From: Salipiger aestuarii
GTDB taxonomy: Bacteria; Pseudomonadota; Alphaproteobacteria; Rhodobacterales; Rhodobacteraceae
Length of the DNA stretch: 64,000 nt
NCBI RefSeq assembly: GCF_003259905.1
Contig: NZ_QLMG01000013.1
Location: forward strand, 1-64,000
Direction: 5' to 3'
Part shown: piece after piece, positions 47,670 through 56,095 of the stretch
Position numbering within the stretch: the stretch's first letter is position 1
Layout of the letters: each line of letters opens with the position of its first letter
The notes under the pieces: model-generated
Database searches by the model: none
Told to the model about the DNA's origin: nothing
What the model saw: the letters and a program-made list of their open reading frames with translations, nothing else
Made by a program: the position numbers and the translations under genes

Positions 47670-48605
47670 GTGCAACGCGACCGCAAATATTGCATCATCC
47701 TCAACGGCCGGTCCGGCGATCAGGGTGAGGACGCGCGACGCGCGAAGCTGACGGCGCTGTGCGATGCCGCCGGAATTTCGGCCCGGATCGTCGTCCCCCC
47801 TCGCAAACAGCCGCTCGAAGACGCGTCGGCCGAGGCGCTTGCCCGTACCGGCGCCGATGTTCTCGTCGCATCCGGCGGCGACGGCACCATAGCCGCGGTC
47901 GCCACCGCCGCCCACGCCGCCGATGTGCCCATGGGGATCATCCCGCAGGGGACGTTCAACTATTTCGCCCGTGGGCTTGGCATTCCCGAAGACGCCGACG
48001 GCGCGGTGAACGCCCTTGCCTCCGGTGTCCCGCGCGACGTCTCGCTGGCCGAAGCCAACGGCGAGGTGTTTCTGAACAACACCAGCCTGGGGGTGTATCC
48101 GCTGATCCTGCAACGGCGCGAAAGCGTCTATGCACGGTGGGGCCGGTCGCGTCTTGCCGCCTACTGGTCGGTGCTGCTGACGCTCAGCGGCATGCGCCGC
48201 CCGCTGAAACTGTCGCTGACCGTCGATGGGCGCGAGACGCGTCTGCGCACCCCGCTGGTGTTTGTCGCCAACAGCGCCTTCCAGCTGGAGCGCTTCAACC
48301 TTGCCGGTGTCGACGCGATCCGCAACGGAGATTTCGCGCTGTTCACCGCCCGCCACACCGGCACCATGGAACTGGTTCGTACCGCCCTGAAGCTTGCCGG
48401 GGGGGCGGCGCAGATCGGTGAGGATTTCGATCTGGTCACCGGGCGCGACATCACGATTCGGACCGGGCGGGCGCGTGCTCTGGTGGCTCGCGACGGCGAA
48501 AAAAGCCTGATGCACACCCCGATCCGCATTCGCTTGCGCGACCGCCCGCTGCGGGTTCTGGTGCCCCAAACCTCTTTGAAAGACAAGGACGACGCCCGCT
48601 CATGA
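47670..48605 (+). CDS. Diacylglycerol kinase family lipid kinase
   Basis: 311 residues of the DAGK/YegS/LCB5 family. The N-terminal ILNGRSG and the catalytic ATP loop VASGGDGTIAAVATAA (about 63-78) are clear, with the later GIIPQGTFNYFARGLG block and NNTSLGVYP. It should phosphorylate a lipid such as diacylglycerol. The start is GTG at 47670 with GGAGAGG seven bases upstream. The stop overlaps the next start (ATGA), so it is coupled to a phosphoesterase. Confidence 0.9.
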   Translation: MQRDRKYCIILNGRSGDQGEDARRAKLTALCDAAGISARIVVPPRKQPLEDASAEALARTGADVLVASGGDGTIAAVATAAHAADVPMGIIPQGTFNYFARGLGIPEDADGAVNALASGVPRDVSLAEANGEVFLNNTSLGVYPLILQRRESVYARWGRSRLAAYWSVLLTLSGMRRPLKLSLTVDGRETRLRTPLVFVANSAFQLERFNLAGVDAIRNGDFALFTARHTGTMELVRTALKLAGGAAQIGEDFDLVTGRDITIRTGRARALVARDGEKSLMHTPIRIRLRDRPLRVLVPQTSLKDKDDARS

Positions 48606-49480
48606 CCCGCATCGCCCATATCTCGGATCTGCATTTCGGACGCAGCGACCCCGAACTTCTGGCCCCTCTGGTCGAGGCCCTGAACGAGGCACAGCCCGAT
48701 CTGGTCGCCGTTACCGGCGACTTTACCCAGCGCGCGCGTCGCGGCCAGTATCGCGACGCGCGGGCGTTCCTTGACCAGCTCGACGCGCCGTGGCTGTCGG
48801 TGCCGGGCAACCATGACGTGTCGCTCGACAACCTTTGGCTGCGGTTCATGCGTCCCTATGCGCGCTACCGCAAACACATCGCCAGCGACCTGCTGACGGT
48901 TCACGAAACCGATGACTTCATCGCCGTCGGCCTGAATACGGTGGATCGGTTCCGTGTGCAGCGCGGCAAGGTGCGCTGGATGCAGTTGCGCCAGGCGTGC
49001 AACCTTTTGACCGATGCGCCCGGCGTGCGGGTCGTGCTGGCGCATCACCCGTTCGAACAGGATGCGGATGTCGCCAAGAGCCTGATGAAGGGCGCCGAGG
49101 CGGGGATCGAACAGCTGGCGGAATGCGGGGCCCAGGTCGTGCTGTCGGGGCATCTGCACCGCTGGCGGACAGAGCCGTTCCTGTCGTCGAAATTCGGGCG
49201 GCAGATCCTTCAGGTGCATGTGGGTACGGGGTTATCGACCCGGCTGCGCGGACAGGAAAACGATTTCGCGCTGCTTGACCTCACAATCCATACCGCCGAC
49301 GTCACGCGGATGGTCGCACGGGGCGGCCGGTTTGCCTTTGCCGGCAGGCGCACGTTTCGCTTCGGTGACGGCGGCTGGCGCGAAACCGGCGATCAGGCGA
49401 CGGCGGGAACCGCGAGCAAGGCTGGATCGTTTTCGTCCGAGGGGCGCGAGACCCCTCTGGAAAAGGAGACGATGTCATGA
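48602..49480 (+). CDS. Metallophosphoesterase
   Basis: 292 residues of the calcineurin-like phosphoesterase fold. The dinuclear metal motifs are in order: ISDLHFG (7-13), VTGDFTQRARR (about 38), VPGNHD (about 67), LAHHPFEQ (about 143) and SGHLHRW (about 181). The substrate is unknown; cyclic nucleotides or lipids are usual for this class. The C-terminal 45 residues are Gly/Arg-rich and beyond the fold. It overlaps both neighbours by ATGA, sitting in the middle of a coupled three-gene operon. Confidence 0.92.
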   Translation: MTRIAHISDLHFGRSDPELLAPLVEALNEAQPDLVAVTGDFTQRARRGQYRDARAFLDQLDAPWLSVPGNHDVSLDNLWLRFMRPYARYRKHIASDLLTVHETDDFIAVGLNTVDRFRVQRGKVRWMQLRQACNLLTDAPGVRVVLAHHPFEQDADVAKSLMKGAEAGIEQLAECGAQVVLSGHLHRWRTEPFLSSKFGRQILQVHVGTGLSTRLRGQENDFALLDLTIHTADVTRMVARGGRFAFAGRRTFRFGDGGWRETGDQATAGTASKAGSFSSEGRETPLEKETMS

Positions 49481-49662
49481 CATCCGACAAACACGACACC
49501 CGCGCCGGCCCCGGAGACGCAGGCTATGCCGACCGCCCCGTCAAGCGCCCGCAATCCCCGGCGGACCGGAAACGCGGCCGGTCCGCGACGAAACTGTTCA
49601 CCTGGCTACTGGGGGTCGGCGTGGTTGTCGTGCTGGTGCTGACCGTTGCGGCGATGATCTGA
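49477..49662 (+). CDS. Small single-span membrane protein
   Basis: 61 residues. A polar, Arg/Lys/Asp/Pro-rich N-terminal half is followed by a single C-terminal span (about 40-60, LFTWLLGVGVVVVLVLTV). It is the third gene of the lipid kinase - phosphoesterase operon (ATGA overlap at 49477). Conserved overlap and a good membrane segment argue that it is real, but I do not recognise it. Confidence 0.72.
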   Translation: MTSDKHDTRAGPGDAGYADRPVKRPQSPADRKRGRSATKLFTWLLGVGVVVVLVLTVAAMI

Positions 49663-49669
49663 AGACGGC

Positions 49670-50260
49670 TCAGACCACGCCCAGCACCGTCAGCGGGATG
49701 AATACCGCGCCCAGCACGGCGATGCTGCCCGCCAGCGCGAACAGCCCGTCGCGTGCCAGAAGCGCCGTCGCCATCAGCACAACGGCGCCGCCCAGAAGCG
49801 ATGACGAGAACGGCACCAGTTCCAGAAACGGCATCGCCGCACCGCAAAGCAGGCACAGCAGTTTCAGCCCCGAGCGCGCGGGCGCCGAGGTCATCATCCG
49901 CATCCGCGTGCGCGCGTTGCGGTCAAGCCAGTTACTGATGCATCGCAATGTCTTCAGCGCCGTGCGGGCGTGGCCTTGATCGATGTGCAGCCGCATCATC
50001 CGCGACGGCAGCCACAGATGATCGCGCGCCAGAATCATCTGCGCCGAGATGAAGGCGATCATCAGCCCGCACGCGGTCGAAAACAGCGGAATCCCCGACA
50101 GAGGGGACACCACCAGCAGCGCCGGTATCATCAGCGCCGGCAGAAACGAGCTGTCGCCGAATTCCTCGATCATCGTGCCGACCGACAGGGCGCCACGTTC
50201 GACCGCGACGTCCAGCCGGTCGACGATATCGCCGACGGGCCTGATTTCAGAGGGTGTCAT
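49670..50260 (-). CDS. ExoD-like exopolysaccharide synthesis protein
   Basis: 196 residues. It carries the ExoD family pattern: an N-terminal helical region, ALMIPALLVVSPLSGIPLFST (about 51-71), LARDHLWLPSRM and two to three C-terminal hydrophobic spans (about 135-195). ExoD was found in Sinorhizobium as needed for exopolysaccharide and alkaline tolerance, but its activity is unknown. The start at 50260 (MTPSEIRPVGD) is preferred. Confidence 0.9.
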   Translation of the reverse strand: MTPSEIRPVGDIVDRLDVAVERGALSVGTMIEEFGDSSFLPALMIPALLVVSPLSGIPLFSTACGLMIAFISAQMILARDHLWLPSRMMRLHIDQGHARTALKTLRCISNWLDRNARTRMRMMTSAPARSGLKLLCLLCGAAMPFLELVPFSSSLLGGAVVLMATALLARDGLFALAGSIAVLGAVFIPLTVLGVV

Positions 50261-50423
50261 GATCGCCTGCGTTGCTGTGATGTGCGGATGAAACGTGGCG
50301 ACCGCCCCGGAGTTCCACAAGCAGGCCCACAAGCAGGCCTACAGACGGGCGCGCGCATACGGGGCCGGAAAATATCGCCGCGCAAGGTCGGAACCGATCG
50401 TCTCGGCCGGTGGTTGTCCGGTC

Positions 50424-51485
50424 ATGAAACAAACCCGTATCGCCTCCGATCAGGTGTCTCGTGTGTCTGCCGTGATCGTGGCGACGGGTGTCGTCCTTGT
50501 CGGCCTGAAATACGCGCAGGACATCGCCGCGCCCCTGGTGCTTGCCATTGTGGTGGGCGTCATCGTCGCCCCCCTCGCCGACCGGATGCAACGCCTGCGC
50601 ATTCCGCGCGGCGTTGTTGCGCTGTCGATCATCATCGCCTTCTTTTTCGCGATGGCCGCGCTTGTCTTCGTGATCGAGCCCTATGTCACCGCCGCCATCG
50701 ACCAGCTTCCGTCGATCCGATACGAGATCCGCAAGCTGGTCTTTGAATATCGCGGCCTGATACAGGGCATCGGCGATATGAACGACGAAATGAAGGCCGC
50801 GCTTGGCGCCGATGCGCAGGCCACCGCGCAGCGGGTCGCCGAGTTGCCCAGCCTGACCGACGCGATGTGGCTTGCCCCGGCGATCTTTGCGCAGATGCTG
50901 GTGTTTCTCGGGGGGCTGTTCTTTTTTCTTCTGACGCGCGGTTCGATCTACCGCTGGATGTCGGGCCGGCTTGGGACCGGCGCCGAAACCCATCGGTTTC
51001 TCGAACGGTTTTATGCCGCCGAGTCGATGGTATCGCGCTATTTCGCCGCCGTTTCGATGGTCAACGCCGGGCTTGGGCTGGTAGTCGGGGTCGCGCTTAT
51101 CACCTACGGACTGCCCGGCGCGGTGGTCTGGGGGGTCGCCGCGGCGCTGCTGAATTTCGTGCTGTATCTTGGACCTGCGGCGATGGCGGCGGGCCTGCTG
51201 CTGGCGGGCATCGTCAATTACGATGGCATCGCGACCTTTGTGCCGATGGCGATCTATCTTGCCTGCAACATGACAGAGGCACAGTTTGTCACGCCCACGA
51301 TGGTCGGCAAGCACATTCAGATGAACCCGTTCCTGCTGTTTGCCGCGCTGATCTTCTGGCTGTGGCTATGGGGACCGATCGGCGGGATCGTCGCGATCCC
51401 GGTGACGCTGATTTTTCTGCGACTGTTCGATATCCTCGGGGACAGCTCGTCGCCGCCTGCCAAGCCCGCGGTGCGCGCGGCCTGA
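50424..51485 (+). CDS. AI-2E family transporter (PerM-like)
   Basis: 353 residues with about seven to eight hydrophobic spans and the AI-2E/PerM pattern: ILGPLLVGIVLAYILS-like APLVLAIVVGVIVAPLADRM near residue 30, a central periplasmic loop, and C-terminal MVGKHIQMNPFLLFAALIFW with the WGPIGGIVAIPVTLIFLRL tail. Members are proposed to export small solutes or act as Na+/H+ antiporters; the name AI-2 exporter should not be taken literally. The start at 50424 (MKQTRIASD) fits. Confidence 0.92.
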   Translation: MKQTRIASDQVSRVSAVIVATGVVLVGLKYAQDIAAPLVLAIVVGVIVAPLADRMQRLRIPRGVVALSIIIAFFFAMAALVFVIEPYVTAAIDQLPSIRYEIRKLVFEYRGLIQGIGDMNDEMKAALGADAQATAQRVAELPSLTDAMWLAPAIFAQMLVFLGGLFFFLLTRGSIYRWMSGRLGTGAETHRFLERFYAAESMVSRYFAAVSMVNAGLGLVVGVALITYGLPGAVVWGVAAALLNFVLYLGPAAMAAGLLLAGIVNYDGIATFVPMAIYLACNMTEAQFVTPTMVGKHIQMNPFLLFAALIFWLWLWGPIGGIVAIPVTLIFLRLFDILGDSSSPPAKPAVRAA

Positions 51486-51562
51486 CCCTGCGACTTTGCG
51501 ATGCCGGCCTTGCCCGCGCCCGCACGCGCGCGGCGGTGCCCGAAGCGGGCGCACAAGAAAAA

Positions 51563-51592
51563 ACCCCGCTCTCCGGATCAGGAAAGCGGGGT
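51563..51592 (-). terminator. Terminator of the YihY gene
   Basis: ACCCCGCT (51563-51570) pairs with AGCGGGGT (51585-51592), with additional partial pairing inside the loop. The A run at 51558-51563 becomes a T tract on the minus strand, so this stops minus-strand transcription coming from 51718. Confidence 0.72.
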
Positions 51593-51598
51593 GTCAGG

Positions 51599-51640
51599 AG
51601 CGGGTCGCGCAGAGTGGGAGGGACAGGAATGCGACCCGCT
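51599..51640. repeat. Inverted repeat with 10-base arms, possible structured RNA
   Basis: AGCGGGTCGC (51599-51608) and GCGACCCGCT (51631-51640) form a perfect 10-base-pair stem around a 22-base purine-rich loop. The motif GAGGGACAGG occurs twice nearby (within the loop and just after the right arm). It sits between the YihY stop and the terminator above, so it would lie in that gene's 3' untranslated region. There is otherwise no gene in 51486-51717. Confidence 0.55.
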
Positions 51641-51717
51641 GAGGGACAGGACGGTACAGGCGTCCTTGTACTGATAACGCCAGCCCCGCGCACGGGTTCC
51701 GGCGCCCTGCGGGTTTT

Positions 51718-52704
51718 TCAGCTTCGGTCCGGGCGGTCGCGGCGCAGGCGGTCAAGCTCGCCGTTCAGCTGCGCACCCAGCAGCGTTACCAGCGCGCTGA
51801 CATAGAACCACAGGAGCAAGGCCACCACCGCGCCCAGCGATCCGTAGACCTCGTTCAGGCGGTCGAAGTTGCGCACATACAGCGTCAGCGCAAAGGACCC
51901 CGCAGCCCAGGCCAGCAGCGCCAGCACCGCGCCCGGTGTGAACCAGCGCATCCGCGACGATCTGCGATTGGGCCCGTAGCGATACAAGAGCGCGATGGCA
52001 AAGAACACCACGCCCAGCAGGATCAGCCATTTCAGGGTCGACGCAATCAGTTCAAGATGCAGCGGAAGGCCCAGAAACGAAAACGCTGCCGGCAGGATGA
52101 CCACGGCCGCAAAGGCAACCAGCGCCACAATCACCAACAGTATCGTCAATGCCACGGCCACCAGCAGCCGCCTGATGACATTTTCGCGGTGCGGCGTGTC
52201 ACTGACCGTATTCAGCCCCCGGATCAGCGCCGCCACCGATGCCCGCGTCGACCAGATCGCCACCATGATCGAGATGATCGACGCCCATTGCAATGTCGAG
52301 CGGTTGGTCGAAATCAACGCCGTGACCTGTTCGGACAGCAGCACATAGGCCTGCTCGGGCATCATCTCGCGCACGATTTCCATCTGTTCCGAAATCACCA
52401 CGGGGTCGGCCCAGTAGCCCCAGATGGCGATGACCGCCGAAATCGCGGGAAACAGCGACAGGAAAGCGAAAAACGCGACCCCCGCTGAAATCAGACCGAG
52501 GTTTCGTTCGTCCATGCGCAGCCAGGTGCGCCAAAGCGCGCGCAGCCAGTCGCGCGTGGACAGCGCCCGCCGGCCCGGTCCGTTGCGCCCGGAATCGGGC
52601 TGGCGGGAATCGGACTGGCGGGAATCGGACTGGCCAGGATCGGACTGGCCGGGATCGGGCCGTTCGGGGGCAAGGGGGGGCACGCTGGCGGCGGAATCGT
52701 CCAT
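51718..52704 (-). CDS. YihY/virulence factor BrkB family membrane protein
   Basis: 328 residues. After a low-complexity, repeat-encoded N-terminus (about 8-40, Asp/Ser/Gln/Pro/Gly/Arg) come six hydrophobic spans and the family signatures NLGLISAGVAFFAFLSLFPA (about 62-81), WSTRASVAALIRGLNTV (about 150) and the C-terminal NEVYGSLGAVVALLLWFYVSA. The old annotation 'ribonuclease BN' is not correct for this family. Function unknown. The ATG at 52704 is chosen over one further upstream. Confidence 0.92.
   Translation of the reverse strand: MDDSAASVPPLAPERPDPGQSDPGQSDSRQSDSRQPDSGRNGPGRRALSTRDWLRALWRTWLRMDERNLGLISAGVAFFAFLSLFPAISAVIAIWGYWADPVVISEQMEIVREMMPEQAYVLLSEQVTALISTNRSTLQWASIISIMVAIWSTRASVAALIRGLNTVSDTPHRENVIRRLLVAVALTILLVIVALVAFAAVVILPAAFSFLGLPLHLELIASTLKWLILLGVVFFAIALLYRYGPNRRSSRMRWFTPGAVLALLAWAAGSFALTLYVRNFDRLNEVYGSLGAVVALLLWFYVSALVTLLGAQLNGELDRLRRDRPDRS
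52591..52665. repeat. Tandem repeat of a 15-base unit
   Basis: Five consecutive 15-base units with consensus GGAATCGGACTGGCG run from 52591 to 52665; the first three are nearly identical, the last two have diverged. In the YihY frame they encode a five-residue repeat of the type SDSRQ/SDPGQ in the N-terminal tail. The length being a multiple of three means that copy number can change without breaking the frame. Confidence 0.88.
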
Positions 52705-52842
52705 GACAGTAGGTTGACCGCGCCGCGCCGCCCGGGTCAATGACACGCCGCCGCAGGCTGGGTGGATTGCCGCCGGGCTGGGGCAAATAGGCACCTTGCG
52801 CACAAGACCGGCGCGCGCCGCGGCAGCACGGCCGGGGCGGGA

Positions 52843-54288
52843 TCAGTCGCCGGTCGTCTCTGGCGCCGGGTCTTTCTCTTTGTCGACAGACACCGGAGTC
52901 GCGGTGGTCAGAACGCCGCTGATCCAGTCGCCGGACACCACCTCGCCAGAGGTATAGCGCAGCGTGCCCGGGCCCTGCCGCTTGCCGTCCTCGAACCGGC
53001 CCTCGTAGACGTCGCCGTTGCTGTAGGTCGCCAGACCGTCGCCCTCGAAGCGACCATCGCTCCAGCCGCCCTCATAGGTGAACCCGTCGGGCATGGTGAT
53101 GCGGCCTTGCCCATGGCGCTGATCTTCCCGGAAATCGCCGGTATAGACGGCGCCGTCCGCATAGGTCGCGGTGCCGGACCCGTGGCGGCGGTTGTCCTTC
53201 CAGTCGCCGGTATAGGTGTAGCCGTCCGCGTAGGTGATGGTGCCCTGCCCGTCGTAACGCGCATTCGCGAAATCCCCCGAATAGACGGTGCCGTTGCTGT
53301 AGGTGGCGGTGCCCGTGCCCTCGATCACGCCGTCGACCCAATCGCCCTCATAGGTGGACCCGTCGGGATAGACCGTGCGGCCCCGACCGTTGGCCAGATC
53401 ACCGCGGATCTCGCCCTCATAGACCGAACCGTCGGGATAGGTGACGCGGCCCTGACCGTCGATCTGCCCCGCGACCCAGTTGCCTTCCAGCCGGTAGCCA
53501 TCGGCGCCGATGAACACGCCCTGCCCGTGCCGCTGGTCATTGTCGAAATTGCCTTCGTACACATCGCCCGAGGCATAGGTTTCGCGCCCCTGCCCATCGC
53601 GGCGCCCGTCCACCAGCGCGCCCTCGTAGACATCGCCGTTGGGCAGGGTCAGCTTGCCCTGACCGTCCTGCTGGCCCTCGCGCCACATGCCCGCATAAAT
53701 CAGCCCGTCGGACATGGTCAGCGTGCCCTGGCCGGACCGCTTGCCGTTGGCGACCCGCCCCTCATAGACCGACCCGTCGGGATAGGTGATGGTGGCGTTG
53801 CCCTCTTCGGTGCCATTGACCCAGTCGCCCTCATAGCGATAGCCGTCGGGCGTGGTCATCACGCCGCGGCCATGGTGCAGCGCATTGCGGAAACTGCCCT
53901 CGTAACGCGCGCCGGTGGCGTATTGGATGACGCCGCGCCCGGTGATCTTGCCGTCCAGCCACGAGCCTTCATAGACCGACCCGTCGGCCAGCACGATCTT
54001 GCCCATGCCTTCGGGCTTGCCCTTGGAAAACTGGCCCTCGTACACGCCCCCCGAAGGGTAGCGCGCCACGCCCTTGCCCTCGATCTCGCCGGCGCGCCAA
54101 TCGCCGGTGTATTCGAAGCCATTCGGCAGCCTGTAGGTGCCGGTGCCATGGCGCAGCCCGTCGACAAAGCTGCCCTCGTAAACCCCGCCATCGTCGAACT
54201 GCTTGGTCTGCGTTTCGCTGTCCTGCGCCAGCGCCGCTGCGGCGAAGACCGCAATGGCGGCGGCAAGGGTGATGCCTGCGCGTCTCAT
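52843..54288 (-). CDS. Secreted MORN-repeat protein
   Basis: 481 residues. A signal peptide (1-21, ending AAALA) precedes about nineteen MORN repeats of 23 residues, each starting with a G-x-x-Y-x-G-x-[WF] pattern (for example GSVYEGSW and GYTYTGDW), filling residues 34-465. The C-terminal tail is short and charged. MORN arrays form extended beta-hairpin sheets that bind lipids or proteins. In bacteria they are often periplasmic or surface-exposed, without a defined role. The gene is alone, with a promoter-like AT-rich patch near 54310-54370. Confidence 0.93.
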   Translation of the reverse strand: MRRAGITLAAAIAVFAAAALAQDSETQTKQFDDGGVYEGSFVDGLRHGTGTYRLPNGFEYTGDWRAGEIEGKGVARYPSGGVYEGQFSKGKPEGMGKIVLADGSVYEGSWLDGKITGRGVIQYATGARYEGSFRNALHHGRGVMTTPDGYRYEGDWVNGTEEGNATITYPDGSVYEGRVANGKRSGQGTLTMSDGLIYAGMWREGQQDGQGKLTLPNGDVYEGALVDGRRDGQGRETYASGDVYEGNFDNDQRHGQGVFIGADGYRLEGNWVAGQIDGQGRVTYPDGSVYEGEIRGDLANGRGRTVYPDGSTYEGDWVDGVIEGTGTATYSNGTVYSGDFANARYDGQGTITYADGYTYTGDWKDNRRHGSGTATYADGAVYTGDFREDQRHGQGRITMPDGFTYEGGWSDGRFEGDGLATYSNGDVYEGRFEDGKRQGPGTLRYTSGEVVSGDWISGVLTTATPVSVDKEKDPAPETTGD

Positions 54289-54436
54289 GTGTTCTGTCCT
54301 GACGGATTGCCGATTGCCTGTGTCGAAATGGTAAAGAAGCGGCCCCGCGCTGACAATCTCTTTTGCCCCCGCTCACCTTTCCCTCGCGCGTGGTTCTGCT
54401 ATGTCGGCACGGGAACGTGACCGAAAGGACAAGGGC

Positions 54437-56095
54437 ATGGCCGATCGCTTCCGACTGACCATCGCGCAGTTGAACCCCACCGTGGGCGACCTTGCCGGCA
54501 ATGCGGCACAGGCGCTGGAGGCCTGGCAACAGGGCAAGGCAGCGGGCGCCGACCTGGTCGCGCTGCCCGAGATGTTCATCTGCGGGTACAACCCGCAGGA
54601 CCTGCCGCTCAAGAACGCGTTCACGCTGGATTGCATGGACACCGCACGCAAGCTTGCCGCCCGGTGCGCCGATGGTCCGGCGCTGGCGGTGGGCTGCCCG
54701 TGGATCGAGGGCACCGAGCTGTTCAACGCCTATCTGATCTGCAAGGGCGGGCGCATCGCCGCGCAGTTGTTCAAGCATCACCTGCCCAATTACGAGGTGT
54801 TCGACGAGGTTCGCGTCTTTGACAGCGGCCCCATCGGCGGGCCCTATGCGGTGGGCAACACCCGCGTCGGGTCGCCCATCTGCGAAGATGCCTGGTACGA
54901 GGATGTCGCCGAAACGCTTGCGGAAACCGGTGCCGAATTCCTGCTGGTGCCCAACGGGTCGCCCTACCACCGTGACAAGCACGAAACCCGGCTGAACCAC
55001 ATGGTCGCGCGTGTCGTCGATACCGGCCTGCCGCTGATCTATCTGAACATGGTCGGCGGACAGGACGATCAGGTGTTCGACGGCGCGTCCTTTGTGCTGA
55101 ACCCGCATGGTACGCTTGCGATGCAGATGCCCGCCTTTGCCGAGGCGGTGGCGCATGTGGATCTGGTCCGCGGCGCCGAGGGCTGGCGGGCCGCTACGGG
55201 CGGTTTCGCGCCCCAGCCCGACAGCCTGGAACAGGATTACAACGCCATGGTGCTGGGCTTGCGCGATTACTGCCGCAAGACCGGATTCACCAAGGTGCTG
55301 CTGGGCATGTCGGGGGGCATCGATTCCGCGCTGGTCGCGACGATTGCCGTCGATGCGCTGGGGCCGGACAATGTGCGCTGCGTGATGCTGCCGTCGGAAT
55401 ACACCTCGGAGCATTCGCTTGAGGACGCCAAGGCCTGTGCAAATGCCATCGGCGCGCATTACGATTTCGTGCCCATCGCCGAGGGCCGCGCCGCGATCAC
55501 CACCACGCTTGCACCGCTGTTCGAAGGCCGCGACGCCGATCTGACCGAGGAAAACATCCAGTCCCGCCTGCGTGGCCTGCTGCTGATGGCCCTGTCCAAC
55601 AAATTCGGGGAAATGCTGCTGACCACCGGCAACAAATCCGAGGTGTCGGTGGGCTATGCCACGATCTACGGCGACATGGCGGGCGGCTACAACCCGATCA
55701 AGGATCTTTACAAGACCCGCGTCTTCGACATCTGCCGCTGGCGCAACACGCATCACCGCGACTGGATGACGGGCCCCGAGGCCGAGGTCATCCCGGACCG
55801 CATCATCACCAAGCCGCCTTCGGCCGAGCTGCGCGACGATCAGAAAGACAGCGACAGCCTGCCCGATTATCCGGTGCTGGACGGCATCCTCAAGATCCTT
55901 GTCGATGACGATGGCAGCATCACCGATTGCATCGCCGCGGGCTACACCCGCGAGGATGCGAAAAAAGTCGAACACCTGCTGTATATCTCGGAATACAAGC
56001 GGTTCCAGTCGGCACCCGGGCCGCGCCTGTCGCCGCGCGCCTTCTGGCTCGATCGTCGTTACCCCATCGCCAACCGCTGGCGCGACAATGGCTGA
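54437..56095 (+). CDS. nadE: Glutamine-dependent NAD+ synthetase
   Basis: 552 residues. The N-terminal nitrilase-like glutaminase domain (1-260) has the Glu-Lys-Cys triad in LPEMFI (about 46), FKHHLPNYEVFDE (about 112) and GSPICEDAW (about 147). The synthetase domain carries the PP-loop SGGIDSAL (about 293-300). It amidates nicotinic acid adenine dinucleotide to NAD using glutamine nitrogen. The ATG at 54437 has AAGGACAAGGG upstream. The stop lies inside the next gene (8-base overlap). Confidence 0.97.
   Translation: MADRFRLTIAQLNPTVGDLAGNAAQALEAWQQGKAAGADLVALPEMFICGYNPQDLPLKNAFTLDCMDTARKLAARCADGPALAVGCPWIEGTELFNAYLICKGGRIAAQLFKHHLPNYEVFDEVRVFDSGPIGGPYAVGNTRVGSPICEDAWYEDVAETLAETGAEFLLVPNGSPYHRDKHETRLNHMVARVVDTGLPLIYLNMVGGQDDQVFDGASFVLNPHGTLAMQMPAFAEAVAHVDLVRGAEGWRAATGGFAPQPDSLEQDYNAMVLGLRDYCRKTGFTKVLLGMSGGIDSALVATIAVDALGPDNVRCVMLPSEYTSEHSLEDAKACANAIGAHYDFVPIAEGRAAITTTLAPLFEGRDADLTEENIQSRLRGLLLMALSNKFGEMLLTTGNKSEVSVGYATIYGDMAGGYNPIKDLYKTRVFDICRWRNTHHRDWMTGPEAEVIPDRIITKPPSAELRDDQKDSDSLPDYPVLDGILKILVDDDGSITDCIAAGYTREDAKKVEHLLYISEYKRFQSAPGPRLSPRAFWLDRRYPIANRWRDNG

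Noticed and set aside
50310-50345. Direct repeat of CAAGCAGGCC before the AI-2E gene as a regulatory repeat
   Set aside because: Only two short copies ten bases apart. No symmetry or promoter relation can be shown.
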